A DNA stretch of 64,000 nt from Prevotella sp. GTDB lineage: Bacteria > Bacteroidota > Bacteroidia > Bacteroidales > Bacteroidaceae. The notes beneath the pieces were generated by a model. It made no database searches and was not told the DNA's origin. It saw nothing but the letters and a program-made list of their open reading frames with translations. Position 1 is the first letter of the stretch. Each line of letters starts with the position of its first letter. The stretch lies in NCBI GenBank assembly GCA_016290175.1, contig JAEETD010000002.1:24254-88253 (forward strand), written 5' to 3'. Shown in pieces: positions 55,339-63,657 of the stretch. Made by a program: the position numbers and the translations under genes.

Positions 55339-56133
55339 ATGAAGCAAGTAAGACCAAAAAAGAATCTTGGTCAGCATTTTCTGACCGACCTGAGTATCGC
55401 CAAACGAATTGCTGATACGGTGGATGAACCCTATGCGGAGCTGCCTGTACTCGAGGTGGGTCCGGGGATGGGTGTAATGACACAATATCTTGTGGAGAAA
55501 CCCCGTCCGTTGAAGGTCGTGGAGATAGACCGTGAGAGTGTGGCTTATCTCCGAGAGAATTTTCCCCGTCTTAATAATAATATAATAGGTGGCGATTTCC
55601 TCCGTATGGATCTTCAAGAGGTGTTTGATGGACAGCAATTCGTTCTGACAGGCAATTATCCCTACGATATCTCCTCGCAGATCTTTTTCAAGATGCTTGA
55701 AAACAAAGACCTGATACCTTGTTGTACAGGTATGATTCAGCATGAGGTAGCTGTCCGAATGGCGTCGCAGCCAGGAAATAAACAGTATGGTATTCTTTCC
55801 GTCTTGATTCAGGCTTGGTATAACGTTGAGTATCTCTTCACCGTCGAACCCTCCGTTTTCAATCCGCCTCCCAAGGTGCAGAGTGCCGTCATCCGTATGA
55901 CACGTAACACGGTCACCGACCTTGGTTGCGATGAACAATTGTTCCGTCGTGTCGTCAAGACCACCTTTAACCAGCGTCGTAAAATGCTCCGTGTCTCTCT
56001 TCGGCAGTTGTTTGATGCAGCACACCCTGTTCCTGTAGGTTTCTTTGACGACCCGATGATGACGCGCAGGCCTGAGCAACTCTCTATTCCGGAATTTGTG
56101 GAACTGACTAATAAGATAGATATCATTATATAA
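55339..56133 (+). CDS. rsmA: 16S rRNA (adenine1518-N6/adenine1519-N6)-dimethyltransferase RsmA (KsgA)
   Basis: 264 residues. KKNLGQHFLTDLSIAKRI, the SAM-binding VLEVGPGMGVMTQYLV, and catalytic GNYPYDISSQIFFKML (NxPY). Dimethylates the two adjacent adenines in helix 45 of 16S rRNA, late in small-subunit assembly. Followed 19 bp later by the RelA/SpoT-like gene. Confidence 0.96.
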   Translation: MKQVRPKKNLGQHFLTDLSIAKRIADTVDEPYAELPVLEVGPGMGVMTQYLVEKPRPLKVVEIDRESVAYLRENFPRLNNNIIGGDFLRMDLQEVFDGQQFVLTGNYPYDISSQIFFKMLENKDLIPCCTGMIQHEVAVRMASQPGNKQYGILSVLIQAWYNVEYLFTVEPSVFNPPPKVQSAVIRMTRNTVTDLGCDEQLFRRVVKTTFNQRRKMLRVSLRQLFDAAHPVPVGFFDDPMMTRRPEQLSIPEFVELTNKIDIII

Positions 56134-56152
56134 AAGAACACAAAAAGCATCT

Positions 56153-57223
56153 ATGGATAATCATTTGGATCTGCATAGTGAGTTGTTGTTGGAACAATTC
56201 CATGAGCTATTGCCTCGGTTGAAAGAACTGGAGCAGCAGGTGGTGGATAAGTTGACGACCACTTTGTCGCGCATGAGTATCAGTCTTAATACGGTGGAGC
56301 ATCGTATCAAAACAGAGCAGTCGTTTATCGGGAAATTGGAACGAAAAGGACAGAAGTACAAGGATATTAATGACGTGACCGACTTGTTGGGTGTTCGTGT
56401 GGTGACGTTTTTCACAGATGATGTTGATAGGGTGGCGGCCATTGTCAAGGAACTGTTCCGTGTTGATTGGAAAAACTCTGTTGATAAGCGCAAGAGGCAC
56501 GACCTCACCAGCTTCGGCTATAGTTCACTCCATTATATCTGTCGCCTGTATGAGGGTGAACTGAGCAATATTGCCTTTGAGGTGCAGATACGTACGGTTT
56601 TGCAACATGCGTGGTCGGCTATGGAACATGACATCGGTTATAAAGGCTCTGTGAAACTGCCGCCAGAGTTTCAACGTCAGTTCAGTCGTCTGGCAGGTAT
56701 GTTGGAACTAGCCGATGATGAATTCAGTCGTCTCCGTACAACGATGAGCAGATACACGCGAGATTTACAGAATTTGGTGGATTCGGGTCGTCTTGACAAA
56801 GTTCCTTTGAATAATAATACTTTCAGTGACTATCTCAAGACACGTCCCTTCGATCGTCTGAACCATCGTATTGCGGCCGTCAATCAGGCTGAGATTGTTT
56901 CTGTTTCGTTATTGCCTTTTTGTGAGGTGTTTGAGGGCTTCGGTTTCAAGACGTTGGGCGATGTTGATACCTTCGTCCGGGAGAATGAGGAGGATGCCTA
57001 CCAATTGGCCCTGACAGGTCTGGCAGTGACCGACCTTGATATCCTTTCGGAATATGTCGGTGTTCAGAACCTTTGCTTTGTGTATGTTTTGAAAGACGGT
57101 GGAGGACGTTCTGCCATTAAGGCCGTCTACGATACCATCTACGGCGAACAGAAAACCAATGCTCCACTAGCCGACACTGTCATCAAAAAAGCGCGGAACC
57201 TGTCGTTTATGAATCAGTTGTAG
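56153..57223 (+). CDS. RelA/SpoT-domain (p)ppGpp synthetase-like protein with a C-terminal extension
   Basis: 356 residues. The synthetase domain (about 15-200) has the ATP/GDP-site motifs: RIKTEQSFIGKLERKG, DLLGVRVV, FGYSSLHYICRL and FEVQIRTVLQHAWSAMEHDIGYK. There is no HD hydrolase, TGS or ACT domain, so it is a small alarmone synthetase-like enzyme, yet about 150 residues longer than RelP/RelQ. The extension (about 205-356; DTFVRENEEDAYQLALTGLAVTDLDIL) has no family I recognise. Downstream of rsmA on the same strand and possibly cotranscribed. I see no neutralising antitoxin partner. Confidence 0.9.
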   Translation: MDNHLDLHSELLLEQFHELLPRLKELEQQVVDKLTTTLSRMSISLNTVEHRIKTEQSFIGKLERKGQKYKDINDVTDLLGVRVVTFFTDDVDRVAAIVKELFRVDWKNSVDKRKRHDLTSFGYSSLHYICRLYEGELSNIAFEVQIRTVLQHAWSAMEHDIGYKGSVKLPPEFQRQFSRLAGMLELADDEFSRLRTTMSRYTRDLQNLVDSGRLDKVPLNNNTFSDYLKTRPFDRLNHRIAAVNQAEIVSVSLLPFCEVFEGFGFKTLGDVDTFVRENEEDAYQLALTGLAVTDLDILSEYVGVQNLCFVYVLKDGGGRSAIKAVYDTIYGEQKTNAPLADTVIKKARNLSFMNQL

Positions 57224-57358
57224 TTTTAGACGTTAAAAAATCCCGTTTTCGCACACAAAAGCGGTGTGTTCGCACACAATGAGTTGATTTACATCAAAAG
57301 AAATGCGTTTTTTATGCAAAAACAAGGTGTAATCCATTGCGGATTGCAAAAAACGCCG

Positions 57359-57366
57359 TACCTTTG
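57359..57366 (+). promoter_or_regulatory. Promoter -7 box of the candidate ncRNA
   Basis: TACCTTTGCATCG, an excellent match, with no plus-strand ORF of useful length downstream before the terminator. Upstream (57245-57285) TTCGCACACAA occurs twice, with a GTGTG-TTCG-CACAC hairpin. Confidence 0.78.
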
Positions 57367-57372
57367 CATCGT

Positions 57373-57650
57373 CAAAAGACAAAAAGATAATCTTCAATAG
57401 AATAATTAGTTAAGGTAATAAAAGATTCGTTTCATTGTTAGTTAGAGTTAGTTAGTAGTTAATAGTTAGTAATTAGTTTTGGTTTTAAGTTGATTTAATA
57501 GGTATTACAGTGGTAATAAAGATTTGTTAGAAAGGATAACACAACACCGTCGTGAGACGAAGTTGTTTGTTTCGAAAAAAGGTTTTTAGTTATTCATAGA
57601 TTGTTGGTGCCGCTCCTGAGTCGTTGATGATTCGAGAGCGGTTATTTTTT
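57373..57650 (+). ncRNA. Candidate structured noncoding RNA, about 275 nt
   Basis: Promoter box at 57359 and terminator at 57610-57650 frame a region without a coding frame. It has six degenerate heptamers (57438-57479, TTAGTTA-GAGTTAG-TTAGTAG-TTAATAG-TTAGTAA-TTAGTTT), a TATTAC-agtg-GTAATA hairpin, and ACAAC ... TCGT-gag-ACGA ... GTTGT further on. Size and structure would suit a regulatory RNA. I cannot match it to a named family; 6S RNA is not excluded. Confidence 0.55.
57610..57650 (+). terminator. Terminator of the candidate ncRNA
   Basis: CCGCTC (57610-57615) pairs with GAGCGG (57636-57641), extended inward by TGAGTC/GATTCG, then TTATTTTTTG. The T-run overlaps the MATE stop codon on the other strand. 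Confidence 0.85.
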
Positions 57651-59033
57651 GTTGGTAACCCTTAACTTCTCAGACCAGTTGCCTTTGAAAAGACGAACGA
57701 GGAAGATGCTTCCACGGAAGGTGAGTTCGGTGGCCATTGCCATCCACACACCTTTCAGACCATACTTCGGCGCGAGGGAGGCAGCGAGTGTCAGACGTAC
57801 GGCCCACATAGAAACAAGACTCATAATGGCAGGGATAATCGTGTCGCCAGCACCGATGAACACACCGTTAGCAACGATGGCGGCTGCAAACATCGGCTCT
57901 GCCCAGGCCTCGATACGCAACACTTGAGTGCCTTGTGCTATCACTTCCTCCACTGGTGACATCAGTGACATCAGTTCTGGTGCGAAGGTCCACATCAGTA
58001 CACCCATCACCGTCATCACAGCGATACCCAGACCCACGGACATCCTTGCAAACGAACGTGTCAGTATCTTCTGGCCAGCTCCAATGCCTTGTCCCACCAG
58101 TGTTGTAGCAGCTTCAGCAATTCCGTAGCCGGGCATATAGCAGAGACTCTCTACAGTGATGGCCAAAGAATGGGCAGCGATAGCGATGGTTCCCAAAGGA
58201 GCAACAATCATCGTACTTACCACATACGCCCCTCCCATCAGCAGATGTTGAAGCCCCATTGGTGCACCTATCTTAAAGGCAGTGCTAATAGTATCCGATT
58301 TGGGTTTGAACGATCCAGGACGTCCTACGAGTGAGAGCATCTTCGATTTGACGAGCAGGAAATATAGCATCAGTCCTGCTGTGATCAGCATAGCGACACC
58401 TGTTCCTATGGCCGCTCCCATCACGCCCAGATCAAGGATATAGATAAAGATGTAGTTGAAAATAACATCCATCACACACATACCAATATTCAGCATCGAG
58501 GGAATCTTCATGTTGCCCGAACACTTCAGCATCGAACCTGCCAAGCCTTCTGCTTGGAAGAAGATACCCGCCAGACCGAAGATGGCAAAGTAGATAGAGG
58601 CATCGTGGGCAATTTCCTCACTGCCACCCATCCAATAGGGGAGGAAAGGTGCGATAATCACTGATATCAATGATGTCATGATAGCCCATACCAAGCAACA
58701 GACCATCGACTGGCGCAGAACCCTTCGTGCCGCCTCGAAGTCGTTGGCACCAATGAAGTGAGCCACCTGAACGGAGAATCCCATATTCGCAGCTGAGGCC
58801 AGACCACCCATCAGCCATCCCGTCGTCTCTACCAGTCCGATGGCGGCTGAGGCCTTGGCTCCTAAGTGTCCCACCATTGAGGCGTCAATGAAAAACATCA
58901 CCGTGGCTGATATCTGAGCTAAGATCGAGGGAATACTCAAACTGACGATGAGCCAGAGTTTTTCACTCTGTGTCATCATTTTCCCCTCTCGAATATAGGA
59001 GAGCAGCAACTCGCTGTTCTTGACTTTCTTCAT
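57642..59033 (-). CDS. MATE family efflux transporter
   Basis: 463 residues from ATG 59033 (MKKVKNSELLLSYIREGKM); the track's start at 59081 is upstream of the promoter box. Twelve hydrophobic segments in two halves, with MATE motifs QISATVMFFIDASMVGHLGA, GFSVQVAHFIGAND and MGLQHLLMGGAYVVSTMIVAPLG. Exports drugs or metabolites against Na+ or H+. Not paired with another gene. The message is leaderless by prediction. Confidence 0.93.
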   Translation of the reverse strand: MKKVKNSELLLSYIREGKMMTQSEKLWLIVSLSIPSILAQISATVMFFIDASMVGHLGAKASAAIGLVETTGWLMGGLASAANMGFSVQVAHFIGANDFEAARRVLRQSMVCCLVWAIMTSLISVIIAPFLPYWMGGSEEIAHDASIYFAIFGLAGIFFQAEGLAGSMLKCSGNMKIPSMLNIGMCVMDVIFNYIFIYILDLGVMGAAIGTGVAMLITAGLMLYFLLVKSKMLSLVGRPGSFKPKSDTISTAFKIGAPMGLQHLLMGGAYVVSTMIVAPLGTIAIAAHSLAITVESLCYMPGYGIAEAATTLVGQGIGAGQKILTRSFARMSVGLGIAVMTVMGVLMWTFAPELMSLMSPVEEVIAQGTQVLRIEAWAEPMFAAAIVANGVFIGAGDTIIPAIMSLVSMWAVRLTLAASLAPKYGLKGVWMAMATELTFRGSIFLVRLFKGNWSEKLRVTNKK

Positions 59034-59040
59034 TTGGCCA

Positions 59041-59048
59041 CAAAGGTA
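59041..59048 (-). promoter_or_regulatory. Promoter -7 box of the MATE gene
   Basis: Minus strand TACCTTTG-TGGCCAA-ATG: 7 bases to the start codon. Confidence 0.78.
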
Positions 59049-59091
59049 ATAAAAAAATAAAAAAATGAAGCATTTTCTCATTTTTATTTCT

Positions 59092-59099
59092 TACCTTTG
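59092..59099 (+). promoter_or_regulatory. Promoter -7 box of rmuC-cotH
   Basis: TACCTTTG, 20 bp before the rmuC ATG. Confidence 0.8.
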
Positions 59100-59119
59100 C
59101 CACTTGTAAATATAGAATT

Positions 59120-60466
59120 ATGGAAATATACCTGATTATAACCATCATGGCCATCCTTGTAATGACGGTTCTCGGCTATTTTGTCGGCAACCGTGGTAAG
59201 AAGGGCTTGATTGATAACGTCATAAAATTGACGGCTGAGCGTGACGTCCAGAAGACGAACGTAGAGAACCTTGTAAGACAGTTGGAAGCACAGAAGGCCT
59301 CCTACGAAGAACAATTGAACGAAAAGAAGGCAGCTTTCGACGTACAGATTGCTGCTTTGAAGGAGATGAACGAGCAGCAGATGAAGAGTCAGCTCGAACT
59401 CATCAAGGAACAGATGCAGACCACTTCAGAGAAGGTTCTCAAACAACGTCAGGAGGAACTCGGCGAAGAGAATAAGGAACAGGTCTCGAAGATCATCGAC
59501 CCCTTGCAGAAGAGCCTGAAGGACATGCAGGAGGCACTCGACAAGACTAAGCAACAGCAGACGGAAGCCCTCACTCGTCTGGATGAGACCATTAAGATTA
59601 ACATGCAGAAGAGTGCAGAGATTGGCGAAACGGCTGATCGTCTGACACGTGCTTTGACGGGTGAGGTAAAGATACAGGGTAACTTCGGTGAGCTGAAGCT
59701 CAAACAGTTGCTCGAAGACCTTGAACTGAAGGAAGGTGAGCAGTTTGATACCCAGGAAACCCTGAAAGACAAGGTCGGCAAGGGAGCTAAGGGTGACGAT
59801 GGTAAGGGACTCGTGCCTGATTTTATTTTGCACTTCCCCAATAACCGTCACGTGGTGGTTGATTCCAAGATGTCGTTGACGGACTACGAGCGTTATATGA
59901 ATGCCGAAGACGGCACGCCTGAGAAGAGCGGTTACCTGAGGGCTCATATTGATAGCGTTAGGGCTCAGGTTCGTCGTCTGGCCAAGAAAGAATATACCAA
60001 ATATCTGCCTGAGGGCTACAACCGTTTGAACTTTGCCATTATGTACGTACCCATTGAGGGAGCGTTGAATCTGGCCTTGTTGAACGATGCCACTCTCTGG
60101 CGTGAGGCTTACGATGAAGGTGTGATGATCCTCGGTCCCCAGACCATGTATATGAATCTTCGTGTGTTGGAGATGATGTGGACTCAGGTGCGACAGTTGA
60201 AGAACCAGCAGACGATGATGGATGCTGCCAATACGGTGATCGACCGTGTTCAGGACTTTGGCTTGCGCTTCATGGAAGTGGAGTCGAGCATGAACGACAC
60301 TGTCAAGAAGATGAAGAAACTGAAGATCACTACAGGCGACGGAGGTCCTAGTATCATCACTGCTGCCAGGAACCTGATCAAGGCTGGTGCCAGAGAGAAC
60401 AAGAAAAAGAAATCATTGGCCGAGATGGACGAATCTATGTTTATTGAGGGTGAAACAAATGATTAA
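59120..60466 (+). CDS. rmuC: DNA recombination protein RmuC
   Basis: 448 residues. One N-terminal membrane segment (IYLIITIMAILVMTVLGYFVG), a long coiled coil (about 30-170) and the RmuC endonuclease-like domain (about 185-375; NFGELKLKQLLEDLELKEGEQFD, VPDFILHFPNNRHVVVDSKMSL). Limits recombination between inverted repeats by family knowledge. Its 3' end overlaps the CotH gene by 8 bp. Confidence 0.93.
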   Translation: MEIYLIITIMAILVMTVLGYFVGNRGKKGLIDNVIKLTAERDVQKTNVENLVRQLEAQKASYEEQLNEKKAAFDVQIAALKEMNEQQMKSQLELIKEQMQTTSEKVLKQRQEELGEENKEQVSKIIDPLQKSLKDMQEALDKTKQQQTEALTRLDETIKINMQKSAEIGETADRLTRALTGEVKIQGNFGELKLKQLLEDLELKEGEQFDTQETLKDKVGKGAKGDDGKGLVPDFILHFPNNRHVVVDSKMSLTDYERYMNAEDGTPEKSGYLRAHIDSVRAQVRRLAKKEYTKYLPEGYNRLNFAIMYVPIEGALNLALLNDATLWREAYDEGVMILGPQTMYMNLRVLEMMWTQVRQLKNQQTMMDAANTVIDRVQDFGLRFMEVESSMNDTVKKMKKLKITTGDGGPSIITAARNLIKAGARENKKKKSLAEMDESMFIEGETND

Positions 60467-62309
60467 GAAACGACTTTGCGCGCAGATATTAATGGTGTCA
60501 TTGTTGACACCCGCTTTTGCGGATAATCTGCTGAAAGGTACAGTTATTGGTACCACCGAATCCGTGAATTATCAGAATAATGCCAAGACCACAACCATCA
60601 ATACGCGTGAGAATGCTTTCGATGGTGATCTGAACACCTTCTTCGCCTCCTGGGAACGGAGTTACACGTGGACGGGTCTCGACTTGGGAGAACCATATGT
60701 GATCACCCGTGTGGGCTGGTCGCCTCGTAACGACGGATTAGGAGAGCAACGTGTGTTGTTGGGTGTCTTCGAAGGTGCTAACCGCGAGGATTTTATGGAT
60801 GCCCTGCCATTGTATGTCATTCCTGAAAATGGTAAGATCGGTACGATGTCATATGCCGATATCCAGTGTTCAAAGGGTTTCCGCTATGTGCGTTATGTCG
60901 GACCCTCTGATGCTCGTTGTAATATCGCAGAACTGGAGTTTTACGGCCATCCTGGCGCAGGCGACAACAGTCACCTCTATCAGGTGACGAACCTGCCCAC
61001 CGTTAGTATCCACACACTGAACGGCGAGATCCCTTATGACAAGGAACACCAGATTGCCTCTCAGCTGACTATCATCTCTGATAATGGCAGCAAACTGTTG
61101 TCTGAGCCTGGTACGACAAGAGAACGAGGCAATGCCTCACGCGACTTCCCCAAGAAACCTTGGAGAATCAAGTTCGATACCAAACAGAACGTGCTTGATG
61201 CCCCTGCTAAGGCGAAGAAATGGACGTTGATCAATAACTACGGTGACAAGACGCTGATGCGCAACCTGTTGGCCTTCGAACTCAGCAGACGACTCGGTAT
61301 GGACTATACGCCCTATGGTACAGCTGTCGACGTGTTGCTCAATGGCGAATACAAAGGTTGTTATCAATTGTGCGACCAGGTGACAATCAATAAGAACCGT
61401 GTGAATATCACGGAGATGACACCTGAAGACAATCAGGGCGTTGCCTTGACGGGTGGTTATTTGATCGAAGTCGATGCCTATGCCTGGCAGGAGAAATCTT
61501 GGTTTAACTCGAATAAAGGCAATCCCGTTACCATCAAGTCGCCTGACGAAGATGAAATTACGGCTAGGCAGAAGCAATACATCAGTAATTTCTTTAATAA
61601 GATGGAGAACCAGTGGTCCACCTATCTCGATCTGAACAGTTTCCTCCGTCATTTCCTAGTAGGTGAGTTGTCAGGTAATACCGATACCTATTGGAGCGTG
61701 TTCATGTACAAGCAACGCGATGAAGATCTGATGCATGTGGGACCTGTCTGGGATTTCGATCTGGCTTTCAATAACGACCAGCGCATCTATCCTGTCAACG
61801 GCCATCGGGACTATCTCTATCGTGATGGTGGCAGTTGCGCTGGACAAATGAGGACCTTCGTCGATAATATCGTTGTCAAGGATGCTGCTGCCAAGCGACA
61901 GATGTTGGCTATCTGGGATGAGGCCCGCCAGTCAGGACTCACAGAGGAAAATATGATTGCCTATATTGACCGTTGGGAGGCTGATCTCCAGCAGTCACAA
62001 CATCTGAATTTTCTGCGCTGGCCGATTCTGAATCAGCGTGTTCATCAGAATCCACCTACCAAGGGTAGTTTCCAAGCTGAGGTGGAAGTGCTGAGAACCT
62101 ACATGAAGGAACGTTTTGCCTGGATGGATAAGAAACTTGGCTATACCTATAAGCCAAATGCAATCAGTGAGTTACCCCTTGACAAGACCCAACCCTATCA
62201 GGTCTTCTCACTTTCCGGCCAACCTTGTGGCAACAGCATAGAATCCCTATCCCCAGGTATCTATATCATTCGCCAAGGATCAGCCACCCAGAAGATCGTC
62301 GTCAGGTAA
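60459..62309 (+). CDS. CotH-kinase family secreted protein with sorting domain
   Basis: 616 residues from ATG 60459. Signal peptide (ending TPAFA). A discoidin-like beta domain (about 40-165; AFDGDLNTFFASWERSYTWTGLDLGEP) is followed by the CotH kinase domain (about 180-500; GYLIEVDAYAWQEKSWFN, GNTDTYWSVFMYKQ, GPVWDFDLAFNN). The C-terminus (QVFSLSGQPCGNSIESLSPGIYIIRQGSATQKIVVR) matches the type A sorting signal of the type IX secretion system, so it is probably exported to the cell surface. Substrate unknown. Overlaps rmuC by 8 bp. Confidence 0.9.
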   Translation: MIKKRLCAQILMVSLLTPAFADNLLKGTVIGTTESVNYQNNAKTTTINTRENAFDGDLNTFFASWERSYTWTGLDLGEPYVITRVGWSPRNDGLGEQRVLLGVFEGANREDFMDALPLYVIPENGKIGTMSYADIQCSKGFRYVRYVGPSDARCNIAELEFYGHPGAGDNSHLYQVTNLPTVSIHTLNGEIPYDKEHQIASQLTIISDNGSKLLSEPGTTRERGNASRDFPKKPWRIKFDTKQNVLDAPAKAKKWTLINNYGDKTLMRNLLAFELSRRLGMDYTPYGTAVDVLLNGEYKGCYQLCDQVTINKNRVNITEMTPEDNQGVALTGGYLIEVDAYAWQEKSWFNSNKGNPVTIKSPDEDEITARQKQYISNFFNKMENQWSTYLDLNSFLRHFLVGELSGNTDTYWSVFMYKQRDEDLMHVGPVWDFDLAFNNDQRIYPVNGHRDYLYRDGGSCAGQMRTFVDNIVVKDAAAKRQMLAIWDEARQSGLTEENMIAYIDRWEADLQQSQHLNFLRWPILNQRVHQNPPTKGSFQAEVEVLRTYMKERFAWMDKKLGYTYKPNAISELPLDKTQPYQVFSLSGQPCGNSIESLSPGIYIIRQGSATQKIVVR

Positions 62310-62313
62310 TGGG

Positions 62314-63657
62314 CTAATGACCTATCGACTGATGGTATTCGAGTAATTTGTTCTGATAGTCGGCGAAGGCATCAGTACGTTTGTCGCATGCTTGTTGGTA
62401 GAGCATCTGGGCTTCTAGTAGATCACTCATCTTCGTCGTACCTGCCTGATAGAAATTGCGGTTCAGACGAAGATTCTCCTCAGCCTGTTCGATGCTGCGC
62501 TGGGCGAGTAGAAGTTGCTGATACGACTCTTCGACACCGTTCCAGGCGTTCTGTATCCGTATTTGCAGCAATTGCGTATTGTCGGCGAGTTGTTCTTGGG
62601 CCTTCTGATGTTCGATCTTCTTACGTTTGATAGCATACGAGCCTCCCCACCAATCAGAAATAGGCACACTGACGGTAGCGAAGAGCATGCCGAAGGTATG
62701 GTCGTTTTCCAAGAGGTTATGGTAGTTATAGCCTGCTCCAACGGCGACAGAGGGCAGATTCTCTCCAACAGCTATTTTCTTTTGAAGAGCCGTTGCCTCT
62801 ACCTGTTTGCTGAGCAGTTGATATTCGGGAGTTAGTGATACAGACTCTGCCCCTTGAGGGGTGGGGGATTGTGTCATATCGGTTTGATAGGTGATGACAA
62901 ACGAGGTGTCTCGTAAACCGCAGTATTGCGAGAGCAGCAGACGAACCAGCGATAGCCCATTCTGGAGTTTGAGTCTTTGACTGGCAATCTCGTTCTGGCG
63001 CAGTTGTACTCTGAGCAGGTCGTTACGCAAGGCCACACCAGCACGGATAGCCACATCCACATCTTTATAGATATCGCGCAGGAGCGTGTCGGCCGCATCG
63101 ATGGTCTTCATCTTTTCCTGCAGTGAAGCCAGTTGCCAGAAATATTGCTCTGCCGTTTTCTCGACTTCGTTTTCTGAGAGTTGTAACTGCAACTTACTGA
63201 CATCTTCACCTACCTTCGCAAGTTTATTGCCGTTGATGATCTGACCACCTGCAAAAACAGGTTGTACGGCTTGTACTCCAGCGATTGTGCCGTTTTTCAT
63301 CATCGATACGCTGATGGGATTAGCCAGAGCTGCAAGCGCTTCAGGAGGAAACGACTGTGCGAGAGCCATTCCTAATTCGGCAGGAATCACCTCAGAGGGA
63401 TTGATTGTCGTCTGCGCCATGCCTTTGTTGGCATTGAACCAAAGACCTGTACCGCTGACGTTGGGGAAGAACTTTGTGAAGGCCTCCTTGCGTTGTTGCT
63501 GGGCGGCTTCAATATTGTATTTGGCACTGCGGATGGCCATATTGATGTGGAGGGCAGAATCCTTGATCTGCTTCAAAGAATAACGTTGTTGTGATGTTGC
63601 AGTTGCACAGCAACAAACCAAACAAACTATGATTACAAATAACTTCTTCATATTCAT
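62314..63657 (-). CDS. TolC-family outer membrane efflux protein
   Basis: 447 residues (ATG 63651 also possible). Signal peptide (about 1-22), then the two-fold TolC repeat of long helices and strands (YSLKQIKDSALHINMAIRSAKYNIEAA, SDLLEAQMLYQQACDKRTDAFADYQNKLLEYHQSIG). Forms the outer-membrane channel of an efflux pump; the RND pump lies immediately upstream, overlapping by 4 bp. A segment SPTPQGAE (about residue 258) is encoded by CCCCTCAAGGGG, a REP-like palindrome. Confidence 0.93.
   Translation of the reverse strand: MNMKKLFVIIVCLVCCCATATSQQRYSLKQIKDSALHINMAIRSAKYNIEAAQQQRKEAFTKFFPNVSGTGLWFNANKGMAQTTINPSEVIPAELGMALAQSFPPEALAALANPISVSMMKNGTIAGVQAVQPVFAGGQIINGNKLAKVGEDVSKLQLQLSENEVEKTAEQYFWQLASLQEKMKTIDAADTLLRDIYKDVDVAIRAGVALRNDLLRVQLRQNEIASQRLKLQNGLSLVRLLLSQYCGLRDTSFVITYQTDMTQSPTPQGAESVSLTPEYQLLSKQVEATALQKKIAVGENLPSVAVGAGYNYHNLLENDHTFGMLFATVSVPISDWWGGSYAIKRKKIEHQKAQEQLADNTQLLQIRIQNAWNGVEESYQQLLLAQRSIEQAEENLRLNRNFYQAGTTKMSDLLEAQMLYQQACDKRTDAFADYQNKLLEYHQSIGH
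62848..62866. repeat. Palindrome CCCCTTGAGGGG plus TGGGGG inside tolC
   Basis: CCCCTTGAGGGGTGGGGG, a C4/G4 palindrome, a short spacer and a G5 run, the same layout as the REP-like unit at 24690 and 40489 but a different sequence. It is in frame within the TolC coding region. Confidence 0.55.

Noticed and set aside
56153-57223. Toxin-antitoxin or anti-phage alarmone synthetase
   Set aside because: No neighbouring antitoxin or fused capsid-sensing module is recognisable; core-gene neighbours argue for a housekeeping role.
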